From the IMG/VR virus record IMGVR_UViG_3300046525_000106, positions 1 to 44,002 of that record: a stretch of DNA of 44,002 bases; one strand, written 5' to 3'. Position numbers and translations under genes: made by a program. Shown piece by piece: positions 16,375 to 25,049 of the stretch. Source of the stretch: a virus. Positions within the stretch are counted from its first letter, which is position 1. Each line of letters starts with the position of its first letter. Under the pieces are notes generated by a model that was not told the origin of the DNA, searched no databases, and was given only the letters and a program-made list of their open reading frames with translations.

Positions 16375-16877
16375 ACAGCCCCCTTCAGCCCACTAAATCT
16401 ATCTAGCGAGAAAATGTCACCAGTTTTGGAAGTATTTAAACGAGGTGATTCAGCTTTAAATGTCACAGCTTTATGGTTCATTGAAACACCTGCAAGTTGA
16501 AGGCCTAGCAAATAATGAATTGGTGTATTCAAGTTATCTGAACTATAAAGACGGTAATTAACAGTAGGTTTCACATCCGCAAATTGGCCTTCCAGCACTC
16601 GCTCAAACTCATCCGGCAATATATCGCCAAGACCTGAAACTGAGACGGTTAAAGTCTGGTCCAGATCACCTAACATTCCGGATCTTTGAATCGTTAATGG
16701 TAAATATTCATAGTAGAACTGGCCTGATCCTTCTTTATGTTGTACATAGACCCCTCGATCATCATTACGAACAACCCGATAAGTATTTAGAAAAGATGGA
16801 TGTGATAACTCAATACACTCCAGTTGATAAATATCAACTTTACGATTGAGAAAGAACTTGGCGTATTCGTTATCCAT
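16371..16877 (-). CDS. Minor tail protein, DUF1833 family
   Basis: A 168-aa protein like the DUF1833 tail proteins (position of lambda L). The start is ATG 16877 because TAATG couples it with the stop of the preceding gene; a TTG 12 nt upstream is unlikely. Motifs LSHPSFLNTYRVVRN and LPDEFERVL match the family's start and middle as I recall them. There are no cysteine ligands for an iron-sulfur cluster of the lambda L type. Confidence 0.78.
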   Translation of the reverse strand: MDNEYAKFFLNRKVDIYQLECIELSHPSFLNTYRVVRNDDRGVYVQHKEGSGQFYYEYLPLTIQRSGMLGDLDQTLTVSVSGLGDILPDEFERVLEGQFADVKPTVNYRLYSSDNLNTPIHYLLGLQLAGVSMNHKAVTFKAESPRLNTSKTGDIFSLDRFSGLKGAV

Positions 16878-17275
16878 TACACCACCCAATCACTAATAAG
16901 TGCCTGATCAGCAGTAGCGTTTGGTTGGTTTTGGATAACCTCTAATTGAGCAGTTACCCGGTAAAGGTTTCCATTCACTTCATTAGTTTTGAATGAGTTG
17001 GGAATGAAGTTACATTGGTATTGCTGGCGCGTTCCCTGGTCAATCACCAGATCCGCATAAAATGATGCTGGCTTGCTTTGGTAAACACGCCAGAAAGCCA
17101 TCATTTTATTGAAATCGGTTTTACTTAAATTCCAGTTCACATCAACAATGTGGCTATTACGCTTCACATCGATGTAATAGCGTCCACGCCCTCCATCCAT
17201 TTGCTGACGCTTTACATCATCACCTGGTGTTACGCCATAGCCATTTGTTTGAGGATTTAGCTTTAACTTGTACAT
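16877..17275 (-). CDS. Minor tail protein, 132 aa
   Basis: It sits where lambda M-type tail tip proteins lie, between tape measure and DUF1833 gene. Beta-rich with GRGRYYIDVKR, a WNLSKTDFNKMMAFWRVY helix, and a second sheet ending in LYRVTAQLEVIQ. This layout (fold residue VxWxL, then FxxPxxx) resembles the phage minor tail proteins that fold like tail tubes. No enzymatic motif. AGGAAAGTT lies before the ATG. Confidence 0.75.
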   Translation of the reverse strand: MYKLKLNPQTNGYGVTPGDDVKRQQMDGGRGRYYIDVKRNSHIVDVNWNLSKTDFNKMMAFWRVYQSKPASFYADLVIDQGTRQQYQCNFIPNSFKTNEVNGNLYRVTAQLEVIQNQPNATADQALISDWVV

Positions 17276-17298
17276 AACTTTCCTTCAGGCAATAAAAA

Positions 17299-17315
17299 AC
17301 CGCCCCAGGGGCGGT
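17299..17315 (-). terminator. Intergenic hairpin
   Basis: ACCGCCCC/GGGGCGGT with a U-tract on the minus strand, between the 53-aa TM gene and the minor tail gene. Confidence 0.85.
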
Positions 17316-17334
17316 ACCAAAAGATAAAAACTAT

Positions 17335-17496
17335 CTATCTACAGAATAGCCATGCTAAACCGCCTATTGCACTTATCAAAATTGATATAGCTACAATAAG
17401 CACAGCATAGCTTTGTATTTTTCCTGCATAATCAGCACCAGATTCGCTCATTTTTCCATCTACCTTTAATTGTGATTTTGATGTATGATTTGTCAT
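17335..17496 (-). CDS. Small single-TM protein, 53 aa
   Basis: The start is ATG 17496 with AAGGAG about 10 nt upstream; a longer frame running to 17640 begins inside a terminator and crosses another hairpin, so it is rejected. It is polar and lysine-rich for about 25 residues, then one membrane helix (SYAVLIVAISILISAIGGLAWLF split by no break) ends in CR. Probably an inner-membrane prophage protein of unknown role. Confidence 0.68.
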   Translation of the reverse strand: MTNHTSKSQLKVDGKMSESGADYAGKIQSYAVLIVAISILISAIGGLAWLFCR

Positions 17497-17536
17497 ATAG
17501 AGATTTCTCCTTAACTTTCGCTGGTTGAGTTGAATT

Positions 17537-17567
17537 GAAAACCTCAGTGCGCCAACACTGGGGTTTT
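17537..17567. terminator. Bidirectional hairpin
   Basis: AAAACC-T-CAGTG (from 17537) pairs with CACTG-G-GGTTTT around 6 nt. T-runs are present on both sides. It separates the tape measure region from the small TM gene. Confidence 0.8.
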
Positions 17568-17629
17568 TGCTTTTCTGATCATAGAAAATATAGTTCGGAA
17601 TTTCCTCCGGCCCGGTTTCCATGAAATTA

Positions 17630-17657
17630 AAAAGAGCCACCCTTGGGCAGCTCTTTT
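17630..17657. terminator. Hairpin downstream of tape measure
   Basis: AAAAGAGC (17630-17637) pairs with GCTCTTTT (17650-17657), with a weaker inner CCC/GGG pairing. It would stop transcription on either strand. Confidence 0.75.
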
Positions 17658-17797
17658 ATTGTATGTAGCTTCTAAGATTGAAAAAAGATAAGTAGGTACT
17701 GTGGTGTCAACAGCTCTCCTGTCCTTATACCTTTAACTTTAAAAGGTTTTAGTTACACATCATTAACATTATCCTCTCTTATACGTGTGCTTCTAAA

Positions 17798-20700
17798 TTA
17801 ACGGTTCCGTCTTGTAGTCGTATTCTCAGTCAGAGAGCGGCTAATTAAAGAGTTTGGATTTTTAATATCCTCGCTTACTAATCTTGGTACCGCTTTTGGA
17901 AGTTGTTTATCCAGCTCTTCTTTCACGATAATCCGCACAGTTTTTTCATCCAGTTGTTCTGCTTCAACTGTTGCACCATTTACCTGATTCACAACTTCAA
18001 TTTTAAAGTTGATAGTCGATGAAGCCGGTTCAAACGAAGTCATAACATCAGATTGAGGACGACCAGCCTGACCTAAGGTAAAGTCCTGGACATCATCAAT
18101 ATTTGAACGATCCTGAACTAAACCATTTGATGAGAAGTAAACTTTTCCATCATGGAATAGATCTGAGTTTGCAGAGGTAGTTGGATTAGTAGCACTTGCA
18201 TTGCCTCTATAGATAATCTGATCATCTTGATAAGGCTGATTAAAGATGTTCGAGATATCTCTACTTTGGTTAAATGCTTGTGAACTCTGATTAGCTCGGT
18301 TCATGATGTTTTCAAAAGTAGAATTGCTTTGAGAATTGTTAGTTATGTTCTGAACATCTCCTAATTTTGACACTGTACTATTGCTTGGCTTGAGGGCTTT
18401 AATAATAGTCTGATCATCTCGAGTAGATTGATTAAAAATATTCGAGATACTTTGACTATCATTAAAAGCTTTTGAGCTTAAGAAAGAACGATTAAAGACA
18501 TTCTCTGTAGAAGTGTTGTTTTGAGCATGGTTATTGATAAATGCTTCTGGGCCTGAGCTCTTACGCATACTCTCGACTAAACCGACACCACCCCAACGGC
18601 GGATGTCATCCTGTGACCAGACCACCTCGCCTTTATGCACAGCACCGGCAACTTGGTATTTTCCACCTGCTCCTGTGTAACCACCATCCGCAAAGCCTTG
18701 ATCCTTAATTGCCCGGATATTTGCAATAATGCTAGCACCCTGCGCAACCGCCCCAGCAATCAGAGGTAAGTTGTAAGGAAAACCAACCTTTGCAGCTGCT
18801 GCAATATTTTGCTGAATGGCAATACCTGCGGCTGCAATTGCATAAGCCTTATCCGCAGCAAACATAAGCTTGTACGCTTTGGATTGCTCACCAAACATAG
18901 AACCGAACATAGATGTGACTGAACCCATCATTTGCCCACCAAGAGCTATTTGGGTGTTCAGTCGGTCCTGTTGATATTTGTCTTCAATATCTTTAGCGTT
19001 TTGAGCATATTCAGTACCAATCTGAGTGCGTTGATCTTGAGCAGCTTGAATGATTGCAGTCTTCTGGTTTTCGAAATCTTGCTGACTAATAAGCTGCTGC
19101 TCAAACTGAGCATTGAGTGTTTCTAATGAGTTTTGTTCATTTAAGTTCACCACTCCTTTTTGACTATCAAAAAAATTTGTCGCGGAGCTCATACGACTAG
19201 ATCGCTCCTGATCCTGTCTATAAAACTCACTAGTGCCATTCATATCAGCTTGAACGCCACCCCATGTTTGTCCAGCTTTTGTCGCCCGATCAAGTGTTTC
19301 AAGCTGCTCTTGTGATTTAGATAAAGCAATTCGCTTTCTTCTTTCTTCCTCATCCTTTACAGTTTTTTGGATTTCAAGGCGCTCTAATCTGTAACGTTCT
19401 TGCATTGCTTCTGTTTCAGATAACAGAAAAATACGAGCCTGAAATAAACGCTGTTCTTGAGCTAATTTTACTAATGCAATCTCTTGTTTTAATTGTTGAG
19501 CTAAAAGATTAACTGCTTCCTTCCGCTGTTCTTTCGTCAACTCAAGATCATGCTCAGCTTCAAATTGACGCTTCGCAAAACTATCACTTAAAAGCTTTTC
19601 TTCAGTCTTATTGAAGTCCCTGAATGAATCAAGCTTAGTTTTTGTTGCTTGCTCAGCAATTGCAATATCATTATCTGCACGTGCTTGCAGCTCTGCTTTA
19701 ATTTCAGTTTTACGCTCAGGGCTAAAATTAGCCTTATCAACGTCCTCTAACTTTGTAGCTAGATCACTCCTAATTTTGGTAACTTGATTAGCAACATCAT
19801 TTTCTAATTTAAGCCGAAGATTAGCTTGCTCTTCAGCCATTTTGGCTGAATCATCAAGACGTTTATCGAAGTCCTTTGAAAAGATATCACCAGTTTTATA
19901 ACCATTCTTTCCTGCAGCATATGACTTTACATTCGCAAGATAATTAGTAGTTTCCTTGAAACCGTATGCTTTCCCATTTTTTACATTATCAGGACCTGCG
20001 TTGTAAGCCATAATGGCCTTATCAACGTCACCACCAAACTGCTTGAGAAGATCTGAAACAAACTTAATCATTCCATTAATGCTTGATTCTTCACTTTTAA
20101 CATCCACGCCATATTGTTTAGCAGTTCCTGGCATAAACTGTGCTAAACCTTGTGCGCCAACGGGTGATGTCAGCAACTTTCCTTTTCTATAAGTATCTCC
20201 CCTACTTTCCTGCATAATCATGCCCTCAATCAGACCTTGAGGGATACCTGCTGCTGCTGCCTTTCCAGAAATATTATATTTACTAGATAAAGCCTGAACT
20301 TTAGCATTTACTGATAGTACTTTTTGCTGTTTAGATAGCTCACTCGTAGTTTCCTTTAATGCTTTATTCTTAGCATCGATTACTTTTTTATTTTCCTCAT
20401 CAATAGCTAAAGCTTTTAAGCCTCTCTGATACAACTCATTCGTGATATCAACCCCTTCTTTTCGCGCCCAATTTGCAGTTTCTACCATTTGTTTTACTTG
20501 GTCAGGGGAATACCCTTTAGCAAGTAATCCTTTAGTAAGATATGCATCAAACTCACGATCAAAAAGAGAATCAGCATACTTCTTTTGTGCATTTTTAGCA
20601 GCTAAAGCAGCCCTCTCATTCTCATTCAAGGACTTAGTGTTTTTATCAACGCCAACAATAGCATTCTCAGCCTTATTTCCTGCAAGTGTTACCTCAATAC

Positions 20701-22528
20701 CAAACAGGCTATATGTTTGTTTTGTCTTAGCTGCTGTTTCAGCTGCTTCATCATAAGCATTCACTTGCTTAAGCAATGCATCCCGCAAATCGGACGGAAT
20801 TTTTTGATTCTTTAATTGCTCAATCGCTTCAGTATAAGAAATGGTGCCAAGCCGTGCTTTATTTGAAATTTCAGCAACTTTAGCATTGCCCACCGCATAG
20901 TTCTGGATATTGATCAATGCTGACCCGACCGCCAATTCTTGCCGCTCTAACGCCTTGTTTTGATCTTCAATTGTCGCTGCTAAATCACCTAATTTTTCCT
21001 TACGTTGTTCATCATTAAGGGCTTTAATTTCTTCCTTAGTCAACTTTGCAGCTTCAGCTTGCTCTTTTAACTTGGCTGTAGCTTCTGCAGACTTACTAGA
21101 GAAATACATATAAGTAGCGGCCAATGCAGTCACCCCTAAAGTGATTGCTCCGATTGGACCACCAATCAATCCCCATGCACCGCTCACTAATCCTGCCATT
21201 GAAGCACTTTTATCTTGGGCTAAAGTAACGGCCTTCGTTGCGTTCTCAACATTTTTGGCTGCAAGTACATATCTGGCACTCGCTGCACTTGCTCCAAATT
21301 TGGCTTGAGTTTCGGCATTTGTTGCTCGTACATTAACTAAATGCGCTTCCGCTTCAGCCAGTGCTGCTTTTGCACTTTCTATCGACTTTTGCTTTTGCAA
21401 TTGTGATGCAGCATTGTCAGCTACCAATGAACCTACTTTGGTATTTAAAGCCGATACTTGTGTTGCGATTGCTTTGGTAAGTAGTGCCGTACCACCCAAA
21501 ATAGCGACATAAGAAATTGATTCTAAATTTTCAGCTAAAACCTTAATTGAACCAGATAAAACATTAGCTGCACCACTTCCTTGACTAGCCTCACCAACAA
21601 ATTTAGTAATCTCATTACTTAGAAGAGTTAATGATTGGCTGATAGTAATATCTGTTTTACCAAATAATGCATCTACATCAGACTCTACATTTCTAAGTGC
21701 TTTTACAATTTCTTGTGATGTAATTTTTCCTTCAGCTGCAACTGAACGCAACTCTCCTACTGTAATTCCCATACCCTGAGCAATAGCTTTTGCTAAAGCG
21801 GGAGTTTGTTCCATTACAGAGTTCAGTTCCTCACCACGTAAGGTACCACTCGCTAAGGCTTGCCCGAACTGCATCAATGAAGCATCAGCTGCTTCAGCAG
21901 TTGCCCCACTAATCGCCACTGCTTTAGAAACTGTTTCTGTTAAACGGGCAGTATCGTCCATTGTTAAATTTAAAGTTTTGGAATTATCACTAAAGCGCTG
22001 GTACACCTGTAAAACTGAATCCCAAGTTGAATAAGTTTTTTGAGCAATCTGGAAAGTATCTTCAGTCGCTTTATTCAGTTCAGCCTGACTGTTAGTTACT
22101 AACTTCAGTCTGTTTTGTAACCCTGTATAGGCATCAATTTTAGTAATGGCAGCATTAATCGTAACTAAGCCTGCCATATATCCAGCCAGAGCTTTAATTG
22201 AGGTGCCGAATAAATTAGCCGCTTTTTCCTGTTTATCCAGCTCATTGGTTGTAGCTTTAATTTCTTGAGCAAATTTATGATTTTGTTGAGTTGCTTGTTT
22301 AGTCACTTCAACCGTTTTTTGAACTGAAGTATTGGCATTGTTAACTGTGGTATTAAAGTTTTGAACAATGTTATTGGTAACAGAAAGCTGTTTCCCCATA
22401 TCTTGTGATGTTTTAGATGCAGTATCACCTCGATCGGTAAATTTTGACAATTCTTCTGCCAAGGCTTTGACATTACGTTCAGCATTTTGCGAATCAATAA
22501 CAATGACTAGACGGGATTCTTGAGCCAT
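17798..22528 (-). CDS. Tail tape measure protein with lytic transglycosylase domain
   Basis: A 1576-aa protein that sets tail length and enters the host with DNA. The N-terminus (about 75-330) is the tape-measure domain with LVTNSQAELNKATEDTF and EELNSVMEQTPALAKA. Alanine-rich helices and hydrophobic segments follow (around 450-480). A soluble lytic transglycosylase domain lies at about 755-870: catalytic Glu774 in MQESRGD, then GLAQFMPGTAKQYG and MAYNAGP. Long charged coiled coils (900-1170) and a membrane-like Ala/Gly region (about 1230-1290) precede an Asn/Ser-rich C-terminus with a duplicated segment. GGAG lies about 10 nt before the ATG. Order and strand fit lambda H. Confidence 0.93.
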   Translation of the reverse strand: MAQESRLVIVIDSQNAERNVKALAEELSKFTDRGDTASKTSQDMGKQLSVTNNIVQNFNTTVNNANTSVQKTVEVTKQATQQNHKFAQEIKATTNELDKQEKAANLFGTSIKALAGYMAGLVTINAAITKIDAYTGLQNRLKLVTNSQAELNKATEDTFQIAQKTYSTWDSVLQVYQRFSDNSKTLNLTMDDTARLTETVSKAVAISGATAEAADASLMQFGQALASGTLRGEELNSVMEQTPALAKAIAQGMGITVGELRSVAAEGKITSQEIVKALRNVESDVDALFGKTDITISQSLTLLSNEITKFVGEASQGSGAANVLSGSIKVLAENLESISYVAILGGTALLTKAIATQVSALNTKVGSLVADNAASQLQKQKSIESAKAALAEAEAHLVNVRATNAETQAKFGASAASARYVLAAKNVENATKAVTLAQDKSASMAGLVSGAWGLIGGPIGAITLGVTALAATYMYFSSKSAEATAKLKEQAEAAKLTKEEIKALNDEQRKEKLGDLAATIEDQNKALERQELAVGSALINIQNYAVGNAKVAEISNKARLGTISYTEAIEQLKNQKIPSDLRDALLKQVNAYDEAAETAAKTKQTYSLFGIEVTLAGNKAENAIVGVDKNTKSLNENERAALAAKNAQKKYADSLFDREFDAYLTKGLLAKGYSPDQVKQMVETANWARKEGVDITNELYQRGLKALAIDEENKKVIDAKNKALKETTSELSKQQKVLSVNAKVQALSSKYNISGKAAAAGIPQGLIEGMIMQESRGDTYRKGKLLTSPVGAQGLAQFMPGTAKQYGVDVKSEESSINGMIKFVSDLLKQFGGDVDKAIMAYNAGPDNVKNGKAYGFKETTNYLANVKSYAAGKNGYKTGDIFSKDFDKRLDDSAKMAEEQANLRLKLENDVANQVTKIRSDLATKLEDVDKANFSPERKTEIKAELQARADNDIAIAEQATKTKLDSFRDFNKTEEKLLSDSFAKRQFEAEHDLELTKEQRKEAVNLLAQQLKQEIALVKLAQEQRLFQARIFLLSETEAMQERYRLERLEIQKTVKDEEERRKRIALSKSQEQLETLDRATKAGQTWGGVQADMNGTSEFYRQDQERSSRMSSATNFFDSQKGVVNLNEQNSLETLNAQFEQQLISQQDFENQKTAIIQAAQDQRTQIGTEYAQNAKDIEDKYQQDRLNTQIALGGQMMGSVTSMFGSMFGEQSKAYKLMFAADKAYAIAAAGIAIQQNIAAAAKVGFPYNLPLIAGAVAQGASIIANIRAIKDQGFADGGYTGAGGKYQVAGAVHKGEVVWSQDDIRRWGGVGLVESMRKSSGPEAFINNHAQNNTSTENVFNRSFLSSKAFNDSQSISNIFNQSTRDDQTIIKALKPSNSTVSKLGDVQNITNNSQSNSTFENIMNRANQSSQAFNQSRDISNIFNQPYQDDQIIYRGNASATNPTTSANSDLFHDGKVYFSSNGLVQDRSNIDDVQDFTLGQAGRPQSDVMTSFEPASSTINFKIEVVNQVNGATVEAEQLDEKTVRIIVKEELDKQLPKAVPRLVSEDIKNPNSLISRSLTENTTTRRNR
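18205..18525. repeat. Diverged internal duplication in the tape measure gene
   Basis: Two copies of roughly 115-135 bp (about 18205-18345 and 18400-18525) encode segments with FN-x-SxxISNIFNQ and a following DDQ-x-I. The intervening ~55 bp differ. Similarity is seen at both DNA and protein level. Confidence 0.6.
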
Positions 22529-22552
22529 TTTTACTTTTCTCCAGGCAATAAA

Positions 22553-22572
22553 AAACCCGCTTTCGCGGGTTT
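22553..22572 (-). terminator. Intergenic hairpin before tape measure
   Basis: AAACCCGC-tttc-GCGGGTTT followed by a U-run on the minus strand, then the tape measure ribosome binding site. Confidence 0.88.
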
Positions 22573-22598
22573 CTTTAAATTAGGGGGTAAGCTAGATT

Positions 22599-23108
22599 TT
22601 ACTTAGCAGTTTTCACTTGATCTTTAAATCGCTTTAATGCGTGATAAGCCTTGCTATCCTTTGTACCATCAATAATCGGGTTTTCAATTAAGCCCTTACT
22701 TGTATTCACACGAATCCAAGCTCTTTTTGAACTAATAATTTTATCCACTACGGATAAATCAGTAACGAACACTTTGCTAGATTCTAATAAAGTGCCAGTT
22801 GAAAAATCCGTTAAAGTATTTTCTCTTAATTTAATTATTTCACCATCTATATTCAAATCGACTGAATTTATAGAAACAATTGTATTTATAACTGAAATCT
22901 TTAAGCCAACAAGATTAGGGTTATTACTTGACCAAATTGCACCAATTAATGGGCAGGCCATTTGATCACAAGCAACACTATGCCCATCAATAAAAACTCT
23001 TTTTGAACCATCAAATCCACTTGAAGAAACTTTTGGGGCAGATCCTGTCGTAGTAGCACACCCGACTAATCCAAGACTTAATAAGCTTGCAGCCAATATT
23101 TTCTTCAT
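22599..23108 (-). CDS. Lipoprotein, 169 aa
   Basis: A predicted lipoprotein: signal MKKILAASLLSLGLVGC with the lipobox LVGC, so the mature protein would be acylated at that Cys. The start is ATG 23108; GGTG lies 7 nt upstream, while an ATG 12 nt earlier has none. The mature part holds a second Cys pair (ACDQMAC) and beta-rich sequence; no family was recognised. It lies in an accessory cassette between tape measure and tail chaperones; surface lipoproteins in such a place can block receptors or DNA entry, but that is inference. Confidence 0.75.
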   Translation of the reverse strand: MKKILAASLLSLGLVGCATTTGSAPKVSSSGFDGSKRVFIDGHSVACDQMACPLIGAIWSSNNPNLVGLKISVINTIVSINSVDLNIDGEIIKLRENTLTDFSTGTLLESSKVFVTDLSVVDKIISSKRAWIRVNTSKGLIENPIIDGTKDSKAYHALKRFKDQVKTAK

Positions 23109-23176
23109 GTATTTCACCATTTGTTATAAAGTGTACTAACTCTAACAAACTGGTTACTAAATGTCACATTGAGAAA

Positions 23177-23194
23177 AACCACCCGAAGGCGGTT
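23177..23194 (-). terminator. Intergenic hairpin
   Basis: On the minus strand AACCGCC-ttcg-GGTGGTT pairs fully with one G-U, followed by TTTCTC. It lies just after the 39-aa gene. Confidence 0.75.
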
Positions 23195-23197
23195 CAT

Positions 23198-23317
23198 TTA
23201 TTTGAATAAATTTATCAACATATCGGCCATATCAAATGTATTCATACCTTTGACGAAATATAAAAATAAAATTATTAGAAATATTGCACCTAGTGACAAT
23301 GTTGCCTTTTTACTCAT
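23198..23317 (-). CDS. Short TM protein, 39 aa
   Basis: A short frame: MSKKATLSLGAIFLIILF at the N-terminus with one membrane helix (about 8-22), then an amphipathic tail MNTFDMADMLINLF. AAGGA lies 7 nt before the ATG, which is strong support for so short a gene. It lies in the same direction between two lipoprotein genes. Its role is unknown. Confidence 0.62.
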   Translation of the reverse strand: MSKKATLSLGAIFLIILFLYFVKGMNTFDMADMLINLFK

Positions 23318-23381
23318 TAGAATCCTTTAATAAAATTTTCAAGTTTAGAAAACAAATTATTAAAGTCTTAAGTGACAAAAA

Positions 23382-23726
23382 TCAACCACAATTAACGACA
23401 AAAGTTTTTTTATAGAAGTTAATTACAGCCTCAAAATCTCTTAATAGAGTTTCCTCTGTGTAGAGATTCGGTGAAAGCTTGAGTAGAGCTGGCATGTACT
23501 GTTTTTTGTAGACATCAGGATAGGTGTTACACAATATCTTCCGCTTCTGTTGAAGTGGAACATTTTGATTATTTAGATCGTCGAGCATCTTTCCTATTTG
23601 TTGATCTGCGCTCATGAATTGCGCTTCAACTGAAGGAGGCAGTGTCTTAGTTTCCACTTGTTTAGTGCAGCTCACTAAAGTTAAAGAGATCACCAAACAA
23701 GAAGATAAAATAGTTGAATTTCTCAT
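23382..23726 (-). CDS. Lipoprotein, 114 aa
   Basis: A predicted lipoprotein with signal MRNSTILSSCLVISLTLVSC and lipobox LVSC. The mature part is helical (SADQQIGKMLDDLNN, LQQKRKILCNTYPDVYKKQY) and ends in VVNCG; two cysteines may form a disulfide. It overlaps the stop of the preceding membrane gene by ATGA, so the two are translationally coupled, as spanin or exclusion gene pairs often are. No homology was recognised; a spanin-like i/o pair is one thought, though the partner has two membrane helices. Confidence 0.68.
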   Translation of the reverse strand: MRNSTILSSCLVISLTLVSCTKQVETKTLPPSVEAQFMSADQQIGKMLDDLNNQNVPLQQKRKILCNTYPDVYKKQYMPALLKLSPNLYTEETLLRDFEAVINFYKKTFVVNCG

Positions 23727-24031
23727 CTTCCGTACTTTCTCTTTTTTAGACGATCATACAGCGCAATTACTTCAATAAAACCATGAACAGCAATAAGCAA
23801 TGGTAAAACAACTACTCCCCAACGGAGTGTTTCAAAGTTTCTTAATATAAGTTCATATAAAGGATAAGTATTCAGGATTTGAAGGTTTGCAAGCCACTTT
23901 AAAAATGGAAAGAAAAGAAAGACCACTGCAACCATCAATACGAGATAAACCATCATTAAATAGAATACTCTTGGAAATTCTTCAAAGAGGTCATTTATCG
24001 CCCACAACTTATCTATAAGTTTTTCAAACAT
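23723..24031 (-). CDS. Inner-membrane protein, 102 aa
   Basis: The start is ATG 24031 with GGGG 6-9 nt upstream (the longer TTG start at 24046 lacks one). Two hydrophobic segments (about 20-45, FYLMMVYLVLMVAVVFLFF, and 70-90, WGVVVLPLLIAVHGFIEVI) flank an amphipathic loop; the C-terminus is basic (RLKKRKYGR). It is coupled by ATGA to the downstream lipoprotein. Unknown function. Confidence 0.7.
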   Translation of the reverse strand: MFEKLIDKLWAINDLFEEFPRVFYLMMVYLVLMVAVVFLFFPFLKWLANLQILNTYPLYELILRNFETLRWGVVVLPLLIAVHGFIEVIALYDRLKKRKYGR

Positions 24032-24122
24032 ACTTTCCCCAATCAAATATAAAGTTATTAAAATTAATTATTTATAAATTCAATTTTACACAAAATGAAC
24101 GGATAGGAAAATAGAAAGCAAA

Positions 24123-24644
24123 TTACATCCATTTTTTTTCAGGAATCGTATATAACAAGGTTTGAAAATTTAAAGCATCTAAACCAATTTTTTCAACATA
24201 GCCACTAAATGCAAAATCATCGGATAGAAGTACAACTTTATTCTGTAAAAGTTTAAGTAAACCTATATCCGTCAAACCATACTTAATGAATTTTTCATGA
24301 GTAACAATGGTATTTGATGGACAATGTAACTCATGAAATGAATCTAACTCAATTACTTGTTTTAAAGCAACAAAAGCATTCACTTCCACTTCACCAGTCA
24401 ATCCTTTTGTCATTAATCCATTTGTTTCAGCAAGCACATGCGAGCTCACATAAATATTTTTGCAAGAATTAATTATATAAAAAAGTAACTTATAACTTTT
24501 TTCATTGTATAAAGATTTAAGCTTTTTATGAGTAGCTATTCTTCTGGGATCAACTAACCCAATAATTAAAAGTACAAGCAAATTTGCATCCAAAAGAACG
24601 CCATTTACTTGCATCTGTTTTATTAATTTATCAATTTGGCACAT
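24123..24644 (-). CDS. PIN-domain-like protein, putative toxin
   Basis: About 173 aa. It carries features of PIN-domain RNases: an N-terminal LLDANLLVLLIIG strand with the first acidic residue, a mid-protein SSHVLAETNGL with the Glu, and a C-terminal LTDIGLLKLL followed by VVLLSDDFAF. These would supply the usual Asp/Glu metal site. The start is uncertain: ATG 24644 overlaps the preceding gene by 14 nt; ATG 24668 is possible. The preceding 92-aa gene is coupled, as in toxin-antitoxin operons. The function as an mRNA- or tRNA-cutting toxin is inferred. Confidence 0.62.
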   Translation of the reverse strand: MCQIDKLIKQMQVNGVLLDANLLVLLIIGLVDPRRIATHKKLKSLYNEKSYKLLFYIINSCKNIYVSSHVLAETNGLMTKGLTGEVEVNAFVALKQVIELDSFHELHCPSNTIVTHEKFIKYGLTDIGLLKLLQNKVVLLSDDFAFSGYVEKIGLDALNFQTLLYTIPEKKWM

Positions 24645-24909
24645 TTTTAATTGATAAAACCTCACCATTAGATTTTCTAATTTTAACTGTTTTATATGTT
24701 CGACTGTTGGCGTTCATTGCTGCTGCAATGGCCAAAAGACCATTGGAGTTATCTGTTTCTGTATTACCTCTTTGAGTAAAACTCATGGTAATTTTAAATA
24801 TAGAGGAATCCTCCATGTCTACCTCTTCTAATCGAATTAATGAAACATCTTTATTAAAAAGGCTTGCCAATGTAGATTGTGCAAGAGTAATAGCGTCATG
24901 AACGTCCAT
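24631..24909 (-). CDS. Hypothetical protein, 92 aa, partner of PIN gene
   Basis: Not recognised. An N-terminal helix (DAITLAQSTLASLF) precedes alternating strands (IRLEEVDMEDSSIFKITMSFTQ) and TYKTVKIRKSNGEVLSI. There is no helix-turn-helix or ribbon-helix-helix as in common antitoxins. It overlaps the PIN-like gene, so they form one unit; it may be the antitoxin, or both may belong to another two-gene system. AGGT lies 9 nt before the ATG. Confidence 0.6.
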   Translation of the reverse strand: MDVHDAITLAQSTLASLFNKDVSLIRLEEVDMEDSSIFKITMSFTQRGNTETDNSNGLLAIAAAMNANSRTYKTVKIRKSNGEVLSIKNVPN

Positions 24910-25031
24910 GGAATCTACCTATTAATGAATTACACTTATTAAAACTTAAAACGTTAAGATTTTGAAGTTAATAAATGATTCTCTAAGAAATATCTTTTTA
25001 AAATCATTTTATCTTAAATCTCAAAAGAAAA

Positions 25032-25049
25032 AGCCCTATAAGACAGGCT
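25032..25049 (-). terminator. Weak terminator at the end of the GT frame
   Basis: A 5-bp AGCCT/GGGCT stem (one G-U) with a U-rich tail overlaps the T-frame stop codon. Confidence 0.45.

Noticed and set aside
17497-17640. Longer version of the 53-aa TM protein
   Set aside because: Its GTG start lies inside a terminator hairpin and the frame runs through a second hairpin; AAGGAG supports the short start instead.
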